From the IMG/VR virus record IMGVR_UViG_3300046694_000138, positions 1 to 41,745 of that record: a stretch of 41,745 nucleotides of DNA, one strand, 5' to 3'. The stretch comes from a virus. Below the pieces are notes generated by a model. It was not told the origin of the DNA and did no database searches. It saw nothing but the letters and a program-made list of their open reading frames with translations. Below are positions 23,258-30,273 of the stretch, piece by piece. Position 1 is the first letter of the stretch. The number at the start of each line of letters is the position of its first letter. The position numbers were made by a program, and so were the translations under genes.

Positions 23258-23667
23258 GAGGAAGCCCCAAAGACCCGAACAGCCCGCGCTACCAGAACAG
23301 GCGTCTCATCGTCGAACTGTTGCAGAAAGAGCCCGCGACCCTTCAGCAGATCGCGGCCGCGATGGGTATGTCAGTCAGCGGCGTGCGCAAGCACATCAGC
23401 AACCTGCACACGGCCACGCCGAAGCAAGTCTATATCTGCGGCTGGAATCAGCGCGTCGGCGGGCGCGGCGGCGATGGTGCTGCGCCGATCTATTGCGCCG
23501 GCAGCAAGCGCGATGTCGAGTTCGACAAAAAGCGCGCTCGGCTGGATTCCTCGACGCGTTACCGAACAAAGTTTCACGGCCTGCTGCTTGCCAAGGCAGC
23601 GGTTAAACGCGGCACGTTCAACCCCTTCTGGCAGCTCACCGCAGCCACATCGGAGGCCGCTCGATGA
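23254..23667 (+). CDS. Winged-helix DNA-binding protein
   Basis: The ATG is coupled to the NinB stop (ATGA). The first 55 of 137 residues form a helix-turn-helix (NRRLIVELLQKEPATLQQIAAAMGMSVSGVRKHISNLHTATPKQVYICGW), like ArsR/MarR-type small regulators. The remainder is basic (RDVEFDKKRARLDSSTRYRTKFHG). Probably an early regulator or an accessory of the recombination block. Confidence 0.75.
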   Translation: MRGSPKDPNSPRYQNRRLIVELLQKEPATLQQIAAAMGMSVSGVRKHISNLHTATPKQVYICGWNQRVGGRGGDGAAPIYCAGSKRDVEFDKKRARLDSSTRYRTKFHGLLLAKAAVKRGTFNPFWQLTAATSEAAR

Positions 23668-24074
23668 AGCGCTCCGCACCGATGAAGCGCACCGGGTTCA
23701 AGCGCCCGGAGCCCAAGCCGTTCGCACTGGCCGATCGCAAGACGACACTGCGCCGCCGAGCCAAGAAGCCGACCGTCGAAGAAGGCTCAAAGTATCTGGC
23801 GGCCTGCCGCGGCGAGACGTGCTATCTGCGCGAGATATGCCTCGGCGAAGCCTCTCCTGACATCGTTGTGCCCTGCCACAGCAACCAGAGCAAGCACGGC
23901 AAAGGCGGCGCCAAGAAGGCCGAGCATGTCTACACGGTGCCCGGCTGCTACTGGTGCCACACCTGGCTCGATCAAGGATCTGCGCCGCGCGAAGAAAAGT
24001 TCGCGGCATGGGATCGCGCATACGAAAACTGGGCGCCGGTTCGCGCTCGCAAGATGGATAAGGAAGCAGCATGA
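23664..24074 (+). CDS. DUF1364-type phage nuclease-like protein
   Basis: The 136-residue protein is ATGA-coupled. The basic N-terminus (MKRSAPMKRTGFKRPEP) is followed by the family core LAACRGETCYLREICLG, VVPCHSNQSKHGKGGAKKAEH and PGCYWCHTWLDQG. The Cys and His residues likely bind zinc in an HNH-like treble-clef fold. Members sit in the nin-like region of lambdoid phages beside NinB and resolvases. Confidence 0.83.
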   Translation: MKRSAPMKRTGFKRPEPKPFALADRKTTLRRRAKKPTVEEGSKYLAACRGETCYLREICLGEASPDIVVPCHSNQSKHGKGGAKKAEHVYTVPGCYWCHTWLDQGSAPREEKFAAWDRAYENWAPVRARKMDKEAA

Positions 24075-24439
24075 AAAATATCGCCTTCGTCGCCAACCGC
24101 CAGCCGGAAACCGTATCGCATGACGAGCTGATCGCTGCGATGGAAGAGAATCGCGAGTACACGCAAGACCAAGTAATGGCGCTGCTCTCCGATCGTCCGC
24201 GCGCTTCCGTGCGCGATACCCTCCACTCTCTCGTCGACCGCGGAATCGTGTGGCGCGAGAACCGCACGAAAAACGATTCGCGCGTCCGCTATACCCTGCT
24301 CGAAGGCGAGGCTCTCCGGGATGCCATCGACCGCAAGACGACGCGCGGCGAAACACCCGCATGGATGCAAGCCGACCTGATCGGATACGAAGCGACGAAC
24401 AAGCGTCATCAGGCGCTTTGCATGCTCGTTCGCAGATAG
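24071..24439 (+). CDS. Winged-helix protein
   Basis: The 122-residue protein is ATGA-coupled. The core HDELIAAMEENREYTQDQVMALLSDRPRASVRDTLHSLVDRGIVWRENRTKNDSRVRYTLL is a clear winged helix with a beta wing. The C-terminus (GYEATNKRHQALCMLVR) is short. A late-operon activator or an early regulator is possible. It is last in the run before the next promoter. Confidence 0.77.
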   Translation: MKNIAFVANRQPETVSHDELIAAMEENREYTQDQVMALLSDRPRASVRDTLHSLVDRGIVWRENRTKNDSRVRYTLLEGEALRDAIDRKTTRGETPAWMQADLIGYEATNKRHQALCMLVRR

Positions 24440-24452
24440 TCAATTTTTCCGC

Positions 24453-24481
24453 TTGCACAATTGATACTGTAGATGTAGTAT
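24453..24481 (+). promoter_or_regulatory. Early promoter with shared operator-like spacer
   Basis: TTGCAC (24453-24458), 17 bases containing TTGATACTGT, then TAGTAT (24476-24481). It drives the operon starting at 24533. The spacer matches those of the 14050 and 19078 promoters. Confidence 0.72.
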
Positions 24482-24532
24482 TACTCCCATAGCAGGATCA
24501 TTCAAATAACAACCAACCGGAAGGAACCGAAA

Positions 24533-24979
24533 ATGCACACCAATGACCATTTTTTATTACCTCGCTGCACCGGCATGAACTGCGGTGCGACGGACGCGAA
24601 CCATTCGCCCGAGTGCCGCGCTGAACATGCAGCGGCTATCGCTGGCGGACGGTTCGTGAAAGACGAAAAACGCGCGGCAGACGATGCGGAGCGGGATGCA
24701 CTGGTGATCGCTGAGGCCGCGCTTGCGGATATAGGCGACGCGGAGCGCGAGCCGGGCGATGACCTTGCATGGTGCGAGCGACGAGCCGCACAAGCGCTTC
24801 CCGCAGTGCGAGCAGCACTGTCAGCCCGAGCCGATGGCGGCAAGGATTTGCTAGCCAGGGTCGAAGAAGTCTACCGGCACATTCTCAAGCAAAACGGTCA
24901 AGCCGCACGAAGGACCACGCCTGAAAATATCTGCGACGTGTTTGAAGCTATCGCCGCCATTGCAGGAGAGAAGAAATGA
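24533..24979 (+). CDS. Hypothetical protein
   Basis: The first part of this 148-residue protein has a Cys/His cluster (PRCTGMNCGATDANHSPECRAEH) that may bind a metal. The rest is acidic and helical (DDAERDALVIAEAALADIGDAERE, LARVEEVYRHILKQNGQAARR). GGAAGGAACCGAAA precedes the ATG. No family is recognised. Confidence 0.72.
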   Translation: MHTNDHFLLPRCTGMNCGATDANHSPECRAEHAAAIAGGRFVKDEKRAADDAERDALVIAEAALADIGDAEREPGDDLAWCERRAAQALPAVRAALSARADGGKDLLARVEEVYRHILKQNGQAARRTTPENICDVFEAIAAIAGEKK

Positions 24980-25362
24980 CAGACGCAGAATGGATCGAAT
25001 CCTTCGAAAGCAAGCAAGGCATGGGCGCCTGCATTGTTGAAGGGCAGGAAATTGCTGCCGTGGTTCGCGCATTGGAAGCAGCACGCCGCACTGTGAGTGG
25101 GCAGGAGGCAAAGCCGATCTATCAGGCTCGGTCCATCAATTCAGTGACCTGGACCGACCAGAGCAAAGACGGGTACGACCACATGGCGAAATACCCGATG
25201 TGCTTTGAAGTGCGTATCGTCTACGCCGCCCCCATTCCCGCAACGGAACTGATGGTCGAGGAGATCGCGCAGATATTCGATCAATACGCAATCGGAACGG
25301 TATTGCCTGCGCAGTCGGCGGCGCAAATCATTCGGGCAGCAATCAAGAAGGAGCCGAAATAA
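24976..25362 (+). CDS. Hypothetical protein
   Basis: The 128-residue protein is ATGA-coupled to the previous gene. It shows TDAEWIESFESKQGMGACIVEGQEIAAVVRALEAARR and VEEIAQIFDQYAIGTVLPAQSAAQIIRAAIKKEPK. Similar small acidic proteins are frequent in phage early operons. No function is assigned. Confidence 0.7.
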   Translation: MTDAEWIESFESKQGMGACIVEGQEIAAVVRALEAARRTVSGQEAKPIYQARSINSVTWTDQSKDGYDHMAKYPMCFEVRIVYAAPIPATELMVEEIAQIFDQYAIGTVLPAQSAAQIIRAAIKKEPK

Positions 25363-25874
25363 TGGCCGGCAATAAGAAACCGAACCGAAAGCCGCGCAAG
25401 TTAATCGAGCCGAAGAACCACGTCATGTATTTGTATGACGCCGACGCGCCGATGCAGGGCGAAGAACGGCTCGAAGTGCTGACGTCGGTTCACATGGCCG
25501 CCCTCGCCCTCTCGCGCGGCGAAGGAGCCAAGAACGAATGGGATGTGATCGTAATCGCCATGAACGTGGCGATCGTCCTGTGTGAGTCGGCGGGAAACCG
25601 CGAGATCGGCCTGCGCGCTCTCTACGACACGCAGAACGCCATGATCGACGTCTGCGAACGATTCCAGGCGCGCTGTAACTTCGTCCTGACCGGCGAGGAA
25701 CTGAAAGCGATGAATGGGGGGATTCATGTATTCGAGCAACTGGTCGCCACGGTGAGCAGGCGCCAGTACGTGCGCGCGTGCGCCGAATACACCAAGCGCC
25801 TAAACGCGGGTAAGGCTGTGCAGATCCGCAAAGGTAAGCAGACAGAGAGGTTCGCGCTGAGGGAGGCAGCGTGA
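25362..25874 (+). CDS. Hypothetical phage protein
   Basis: The 170-residue protein starts on the last base of the previous gene. It has a basic N-terminus (KKPNRKPRKLIEPKNHVMYLY), a helical middle (VHMAALALSRGEGAKNEWDVIVIAMNVAIVLCESAGN) and a basic C-terminus. Proteins of this layout occur in several proteobacterial prophages and plasmids without known role. It ends just before the partition-type repeat array. Confidence 0.72.
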   Translation: MAGNKKPNRKPRKLIEPKNHVMYLYDADAPMQGEERLEVLTSVHMAALALSRGEGAKNEWDVIVIAMNVAIVLCESAGNREIGLRALYDTQNAMIDVCERFQARCNFVLTGEELKAMNGGIHVFEQLVATVSRRQYVRACAEYTKRLNAGKAVQIRKGKQTERFALREAA

Positions 25875-25875
25875 T

Positions 25876-25927
25876 AGCCGTATGGACGTATGGAAGGCCA
25901 TCTAGCTACCCATACGTCCATACGCCT
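25876..25927. repeat. Heptamer inverted/direct repeat array (candidate partition site or parA operator)
   Basis: Arms 25876-25893 and 25910-25927 pair at 17 of 18 positions around a 16-base spacer. Each arm contains CGTATGG twice, separated by one base, so the site has four heptamers: two direct and two inverted. This is the kind of array bound by ribbon-helix-helix partition partners. It lies just upstream of the parA promoter and could act as the centromere, the operator, or both. It can also fold as a hairpin ending the previous operon. Confidence 0.68.
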
Positions 25928-25938
25928 TAATGTGTCAC

Positions 25939-25967
25939 TTGAACTTCTGCCCGACGGGCGCTACTCT
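25939..25967 (+). promoter_or_regulatory. parA promoter
   Basis: TTGAAC (25939-25944), 17-base spacer, TACTCT (25962-25967). It starts 11 bases after the heptamer array, so a protein bound there could repress it. GGAGGG precedes the parA ATG. Confidence 0.62.
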
Positions 25968-25993
25968 TCCGGGAAACATAAACCGGAGGGAGC

Positions 25994-26647
25994 ATGAGTA
26001 TCATCGCAGTTGTGATGCAGAAGGGAGGGGTTGGCAAGACGACAACCGCGACCAACCTAGCCGGCGCGCTTGCGTCGCGCGGCGCCAGTGTGCGTCTATA
26101 CGACGCGAACCCGTATCAGAGCAGCGCGTACCAATGGGGCCAAGTCCGCATTGGATCGGGCGTTGCGCACAATCTGAGCGTCGTTCGGGCCGATCAGAAC
26201 TATGGACACGCCATCGAGGCGGACGCGCCGAACTTCGATCACATCGTCATCGACTGCCCGCCAGACCTTCGCATCGAGACGCGCGTCGCAATGGGCGTCG
26301 CTGATGTGATCGTCGTCCCCCTGCGCATCGGCCAGTTCGACGTTTGGAGCCTTGCGCAGACCGCGCAGATAGTGAGAGAGAGGAGGGCGACGCTAACCGC
26401 ACCAGTGCGCGCTATCGCCTTCGTGAACGCAGTTCCACATTACATCAAGTCCGAGCTCGACGAGTCGATCGATGTTATTCGGGAAATGAGCGATGACTTC
26501 GAGCTCGGGCCGACGCTGGTAGACCGCGCAGCGTATCGGAAGGGTTCGAAGCTCGGGCTGTCAGTGCTGGAATTGCCGCCTGAATATCGGGACGGGAAAG
26601 CAAGCGACGAGTTCGAAATGTTGATCGAGGAGGTGTGCCGTGGCTAA
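25994..26647 (+). CDS. parA: ParA-family partition ATPase
   Basis: The 217-residue protein has the deviant Walker A KGGVGKTT at residues 10-17, with the signature first lysine of ParA/MinD ATPases. A'-region residues are LYDANPYQSS, and a Walker B-like HIVIDCPP follows, then VIVVPLRIGQFDVWSL. Its size matches small ParA (type Ib) proteins that pair with ribbon-helix-helix partners instead of ParB. It would segregate the plasmid prophage at cell division. The stop overlaps the partner gene by 8 bases. Confidence 0.93.
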   Translation: MSIIAVVMQKGGVGKTTTATNLAGALASRGASVRLYDANPYQSSAYQWGQVRIGSGVAHNLSVVRADQNYGHAIEADAPNFDHIVIDCPPDLRIETRVAMGVADVIVVPLRIGQFDVWSLAQTAQIVRERRATLTAPVRAIAFVNAVPHYIKSELDESIDVIREMSDDFELGPTLVDRAAYRKGSKLGLSVLELPPEYRDGKASDEFEMLIEEVCRG

Positions 26648-26915
26648 TCCCCCGCTGAACCGCAGTGCAATCGATGCTTTCGCCGGCGCGCCCGCTTCAG
26701 AACCTGCCCCAAAGCCTGCAAGTGTCACCCCTGTGCGCGATGCGCGGCCGATGTTTCGCGAGCGCGATGCAACGCAGAAAATGACGGTCAACATGCCGAA
26801 AGACCTGTACGAGGAATTGCGCGCGTACATGAAACTGACTGATGTGCCGATGTCTGAAGTGTTGGTCGAAGGTGCGCGGCGCGAGCTGGCGAGGCTTCGG
26901 AAGCAGGAAGGATAG
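26640..26915 (+). CDS. Ribbon-helix-helix partition partner
   Basis: A GTG start overlaps the parA end. In this 91-residue protein a flexible Pro/Ala-rich N-terminus (DAFAGAPASEPAPKPAS) and a basic middle (VRDARPMFRERDATQ) precede the ribbon-helix-helix fold: QKMTVNMPKDLYEELRAYMKLTDVPMSEVLVEGARREL. Type Ib partners such as ParG use an unstructured N-terminus to stimulate ParA and the fold to bind heptamer-type arrays. The 25876-25927 array is the likely target. Confidence 0.85.
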   Translation: MANPPLNRSAIDAFAGAPASEPAPKPASVTPVRDARPMFRERDATQKMTVNMPKDLYEELRAYMKLTDVPMSEVLVEGARRELARLRKQEG

Positions 26916-26935
26916 GGCGTCGATCATCCCCGCAT

Positions 26936-27052
26936 GGATAACTCACCCGCCCACAGCGCAAGGCTGTGGACGGCCCTGCGGGTCCGTGAGTTACCCACAC
27001 TTGAGCCTGACGCGGCCTGCGGCCTTGCCTCAATTAGAAATAGAGGCAAAGC
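26936..27052. other. Nested inverted repeats upstream of repL (candidate origin or copy-control structure)
   Basis: Outer arms GGATAACTCAC (26936-26946) and GTGAGTTACCC (26986-26996) pair at 10 of 11 positions and enclose a perfect CCACAGC/GCTGTGG hairpin (26951-26957, 26963-26969). TTACCCACA at 26991-26999 is one base off a DnaA box. A second hairpin has arms 27022-27031 and 27043-27052 (9 of 10). No gene is seen in 26916-27213. Confidence 0.52.
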
Positions 27053-27114
27053 GAAGAACCTGAGAGACAGATCAAGAGGAAATTGGCCGAAGAGCCATAT
27101 CCCATATAGAGCCC

Positions 27115-27164
27115 GGTCCGAATTTCCGGACCAAAAGGTCCGTTTTTCCGCACCAATTGTTCCG
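27115..27164. repeat. 22-bp tandem repeats before repL
   Basis: GGTCCG occurs at 27115 and 27137 and GTTCCG at 27159, at an exact 22-base period. The two full units share TTCCG and ACCAA in the same positions. They may be iterons for a replication protein or operators controlling repL. Confidence 0.55.
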
Positions 27165-27213
27165 CTAGTTGGTGTACTCTACGGTCCAGTCATTAACGAA
27201 CCGTGAGGCGGAT

Positions 27214-27684
27214 ATGTCGACAGTGTTCAAGGGAGCGCGACAGCTTCAGGATATGCAGACCGGCGAGATCATCGATACGCAGGTAGTCGAGAAAACTGTC
27301 GGTGACATTGGGTTCCACAAGATCTGGCTGCACGAGATCCTTGATCTTGTCGATGAAGTCGGCAACGCAAAGATGAAGGTTCTGATGTGGCTGCTCAGTA
27401 ATGCAGACGCGCAGAATCGCATCTATGCGACGTGGGCAGAGATCGCAGACGGGACCGACGTTGGCAGGACGACTGTTTCCGCGCTGATGGCAAAGCTGAA
27501 GGCCGCGAACGTCATCAGTGAGGTTCGGCGCAGCGTGTGGCGCCTGAATCCTGATGTGATTTTCAAAGGCGATCACAACAAGCGCATGTCAGTGCTGATC
27601 CGCTACAAGAACGAAAAACAGAAAGACTTGTTCGATGAAGAATCAGAGCCGGTCAAGGCCCCTTCGCTGCGCCGCGTTGCGTAA
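27214..27684 (+). CDS. repL: RepL-family plasmid replication initiator
   Basis: Start set at 27214 (STVFKGARQLQDM), where GAGG lies about 7 bases upstream. An in-frame ATG at 27169 is inside the repeat-bearing leader. The 156 residues follow the RepL family: TGEIIDTQVVEKT, FHKIWLHEILDLVDEVGNAKMKVLMWLL, a winged helix (TWAEIADGTDVGRTTVSALMAKLKAANVI) and the characteristic VWRLNPDVIFKGDHNKRMSVLIRY. RepL proteins initiate replication of small plasmids. In a phage with ParA and no integrase, this indicates an extrachromosomal prophage. Confidence 0.87.
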   Translation: MSTVFKGARQLQDMQTGEIIDTQVVEKTVGDIGFHKIWLHEILDLVDEVGNAKMKVLMWLLSNADAQNRIYATWAEIADGTDVGRTTVSALMAKLKAANVISEVRRSVWRLNPDVIFKGDHNKRMSVLIRYKNEKQKDLFDEESEPVKAPSLRRVA

Positions 27685-27716
27685 GTGATAAACATCATTA
27701 TGTCAATCCATTCAAT

Positions 27717-29183
27717 ATGAGATCTTTCCCGCTGCAATACCTGCGAGCTGTAGCGGCAATATCTGTCGTTTTGTACCATGCGGGGTTTTACCTAGCCCAC
27801 TACCGGGGCATGTCGACGGTCGAGCGCGTGTTCGGGCAGTCTTTCGGAAGTTTTGGCGTGTTCATATTTTTCGCGCTGTCCGGTATGTTGATGGCGATAC
27901 AGGCGCGGAAGCTTGCCGATCGGCCGTCCCTATTTCTTGCGCATCGAGTCGTTCGAATCTTCCCGATCTTCTGGCTTGCCTGCTTCCTGCGCGTTGCGGT
28001 GGCATGGGGGATCGGTCTGGGCGCACAGTTCGACCCATTGGCACTGACACTGGCTCCGATCGGAGACATAGACTATGTGCTTGGGATCGAATGGACCCTC
28101 GTTTATGAGGTCGTGTTCTACTTCTACGTATTCGCAATAATTGCGTTGAGAATGTCCCGTTGGATCGAGGTTATAGCGGGCCTATGGTTGGTCGCCATTT
28201 TCGCGAACACCATAATTCATCCTGGCTTTGCCCCGCAGTATCCCTCTCTGCTGACGCTTCCGTTGTCCACGGTATGCGCTCCGTTCGCGTTGGGGATGCT
28301 TATCCCGCTATTGGTGAGAAAGAAATTGGTCACCCATGCGTCATTGGCAGCGGGGGCTTTTCTTTTCGCGCTTGCGCAGATCCAATTTGTGGCGCAGTTT
28401 GCGAACCTGATTATGGGCTTGGGATGCGCGTTGATTGTCGCTTGGGCGGCAGCGCTGGCCGACGATGGGCCAATGAGTTCGCCGCGCCTCGCAAAGGTAG
28501 GGGATTGGAGTTTTGCTATCTATCTGGTCCATGTGCCGGTTCTGACGACGCTGTATCAGATTCTTCCGGTCGGCATGAACCCTATCTGGGTATGGGCCAC
28601 TTCCCTAGCAGCCGCACTTTTGGCAGGCGCCGCACTCGGAGTGCTGGATATCTACACTTACCAGCACCTAAAAACATTTGTCGATGCGATCAAGCCGCGC
28701 CGGGCCAAATTCGCGCCGGCAGTCTTTGCATCCTTTTTCGGCATAGCCATACCGCTTGCGCATCCGAGCGCAACGGTTCCAGAAGCTGAAAGTGCGGGGG
28801 CATCAATCGATGACGCAGCCATTAAGAAAGCATTCGCAAAGGCCGGCATCACCCCGACAGACAACATCCTCGGCGGCGTTGATCTGATCCTGAAGGGCAG
28901 AAGCGGCCTGGTTGCGAGCGGATGGGTTAATGATCCGTCCCGAGTCGGGAACGGCGCGCGTATTCTGCTGGTCGGAGGAGAGGGGGCCCCGGCCATCATA
29001 TTCCCTAAAAGTTACCGCGGCGACGTCATCGGAGCTTATGGTATTCGGGGCTTCATAGCTCCGGTTGCTTTCCGGCAGACGATACCGGAAAGCGCGTGCC
29101 CGCCTGGTGCGACCGTGCGAGCAATCGGGATCGGTGGATCTGGCAAGTCCTATCGGATTTTGAACACCACAAAATGTCCATAG
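27717..29183 (+). CDS. Membrane acyltransferase (acyltransferase family 3) with C-terminal extra domain
   Basis: In this 488-residue protein the first about 340 residues hold some ten transmembrane helices and the family-3 signature: LQYLRAVAAISVVLYHAGF with the catalytic-type His, FGVFIFFALSGMLM and HRVVRIFPIFWLACF. The last about 135 residues form a soluble beta-rich domain (LIQRS-like VDLILKGRSGLVASGWVNDPSRV, ARILLVGGE, FIAPVAF) unlike the SGNH domain of OafA-type enzymes. Such enzymes O-acetylate LPS or other glycans and often mediate lysogenic conversion. No good ribosome site precedes the ATG. It reads as an independent acquired gene. Confidence 0.85.
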   Translation: MRSFPLQYLRAVAAISVVLYHAGFYLAHYRGMSTVERVFGQSFGSFGVFIFFALSGMLMAIQARKLADRPSLFLAHRVVRIFPIFWLACFLRVAVAWGIGLGAQFDPLALTLAPIGDIDYVLGIEWTLVYEVVFYFYVFAIIALRMSRWIEVIAGLWLVAIFANTIIHPGFAPQYPSLLTLPLSTVCAPFALGMLIPLLVRKKLVTHASLAAGAFLFALAQIQFVAQFANLIMGLGCALIVAWAAALADDGPMSSPRLAKVGDWSFAIYLVHVPVLTTLYQILPVGMNPIWVWATSLAAALLAGAALGVLDIYTYQHLKTFVDAIKPRRAKFAPAVFASFFGIAIPLAHPSATVPEAESAGASIDDAAIKKAFAKAGITPTDNILGGVDLILKGRSGLVASGWVNDPSRVGNGARILLVGGEGAPAIIFPKSYRGDVIGAYGIRGFIAPVAFRQTIPESACPPGATVRAIGIGGSGKSYRILNTTKCP

Positions 29184-29198
29184 AACATTACTTTGTGG
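29167..29198. terminator. Bidirectional hairpin between converging genes
   Basis: CCACAAA (29167-29173) pairs with TTTGTGG (29192-29198), and AATGT (29173-29177) pairs with ACATT (29185-29189). The stops of the acyltransferase and the 3TM holin lie inside the structure. No long T-run follows on either side, so it may be an inefficient terminator. Confidence 0.5.
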
Positions 29199-29625
29199 CG
29201 ACGCCCTTCGTTTTTTCGAATGTGCGCAGGCCGCCGAGCCCGAGCATACCCATCATCAATTGCCAGAGGTTTTCATCGAGCCCCGGCATTGGCGGCAACT
29301 CGTGGCCGAAGGCCAACACGCCCCAACTCACGAGCGGCCGCATAAGGTACTGATAAGCCAGCGCCGCGGCACAGACCCATCCGATCGCCGGGCGCCAGCC
29401 AGAGACGAACACGGCACTGTTGCCGGCTTCGGCCTGATTGACGCCGATCTGCGCCTTCGCGATCTCGAAAGCCTGATCCATTTCCTTGAACTCGCCGGCC
29501 TGCTGCGCCTTGAACAGTTCAAGCTTCGCCGCGGCTGCTTGCGTGGGATCAGGCCAGACTCGGTCGATTATTTTCGAGCCGAAGTCGAGCACCGAACTGA
29601 TGCCGGTAATGTCGAGTAATCCCAT
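29188..29625 (-). CDS. 3TM holin-family protein (GTA HolA-like)
   Basis: In this 145-residue protein an amphipathic N-terminal part (LELFKAQQAGEFKEMDQAFEIAKAQIGVNQAEA) is followed by the family hallmark SGWRPAIGWVCAAALAYQYLMRPL and a C-terminal membrane segment around LWQLMMGMLGLGGLRTFEK. Members permeabilise the inner membrane to let endolysin out. It lies one base downstream of the lysozyme gene. Confidence 0.82.
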   Translation of the reverse strand: MGLLDITGISSVLDFGSKIIDRVWPDPTQAAAAKLELFKAQQAGEFKEMDQAFEIAKAQIGVNQAEAGNSAVFVSGWRPAIGWVCAAALAYQYLMRPLVSWGVLAFGHELPPMPGLDENLWQLMMGMLGLGGLRTFEKTKGVATK

Positions 29626-29626
29626 G

Positions 29627-30073
29627 TCACACCCCTTTGCGCATCATGTCGGCAAGACGGGTCGCCCTGCCCTTCACTTGCCCGGCCCAGGCGCTATTCA
29701 GCATTCCATCTGCCGCAGCGTCGTACTTGCCCTGGCGCATGAACACGAGCGTGTTTTTGAAGCCAAGCAACTTCGTGATGCCGAGGTTGAACGCCATGTT
29801 GCAAACGACGCGCTGTCGGACGTCGTTCAGATCCGTCCACCAAGGAAGGTTGCGGTCGAGATCGTGGAAAACATCTTCCAGATCGTCGTCGAGCAGCGAA
29901 TTGACCTGCGTGTCGTTCAGTGGGGACTTCCAGCCGGTCGGCAGCGGCTTCGCTTGCAGGTTATGGCCGACGCCGACAGTGTCGATACCCTTCGTGTCTT
30001 TGTAGACGGAATATCGAACGCCCTCATCGCGGCGCAACTCGGCTATCAGCTTCTGCCGGTTTTCGTCATTCAT
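29627..30073 (-). CDS. T4-type lysozyme endolysin (GH24)
   Basis: The 148-residue protein has catalytic residues Glu17 (RRDEGVR), Asp26 (YKDTKG) and Thr32 (DTVGVGH) at exactly the T4 lysozyme spacing (Glu11, Asp20, Thr26). A second lobe follows (VCNMAFNLGITKLLGFKNTLVFMRQGKYDAAADGML, TRLADMMRKG). It hydrolyses peptidoglycan at the end of infection. There is no signal peptide, so a holin is needed for release. Confidence 0.95.
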   Translation of the reverse strand: MNDENRQKLIAELRRDEGVRYSVYKDTKGIDTVGVGHNLQAKPLPTGWKSPLNDTQVNSLLDDDLEDVFHDLDRNLPWWTDLNDVRQRVVCNMAFNLGITKLLGFKNTLVFMRQGKYDAAADGMLNSAWAGQVKGRATRLADMMRKGV

Positions 30074-30239
30074 TGCCTTTCAGCCCCTTGTTCTTAATCA
30101 GGTAGTACGCCTGAAGAACGATATAGGCGATAGTCGCCAAGGCAACCCACCAATTGATATCATGCCCGGTGAACCATAACCACCAGTTAGCCCCGATTGG
30201 CGGTGCAGCCTTGGCCGCACTTTCAACTATATTGTTCAT
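30066..30239 (-). CDS. Small holin candidate, one transmembrane segment
   Basis: The 57 residues start at the ATG complementary to 30237-30239, with GGGGA about 6 bases upstream. The sequence NNIVESAAKAAPPIGANWWLW is followed by a membrane helix NWWVALATIAYIVLQAYYLI and a basic end KNKGLKGNE. It overlaps the lysozyme start by 8 bases, the usual holin-endolysin coupling. With the 3TM protein downstream it makes two candidates, and one might be an antiholin or pinholin. Confidence 0.72.
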   Translation of the reverse strand: MNNIVESAAKAAPPIGANWWLWFTGHDINWWVALATIAYIVLQAYYLIKNKGLKGNE

Positions 30240-30273
30240 GTGATTCCCCGAATACTCTTTAAATGTTTGGTCT

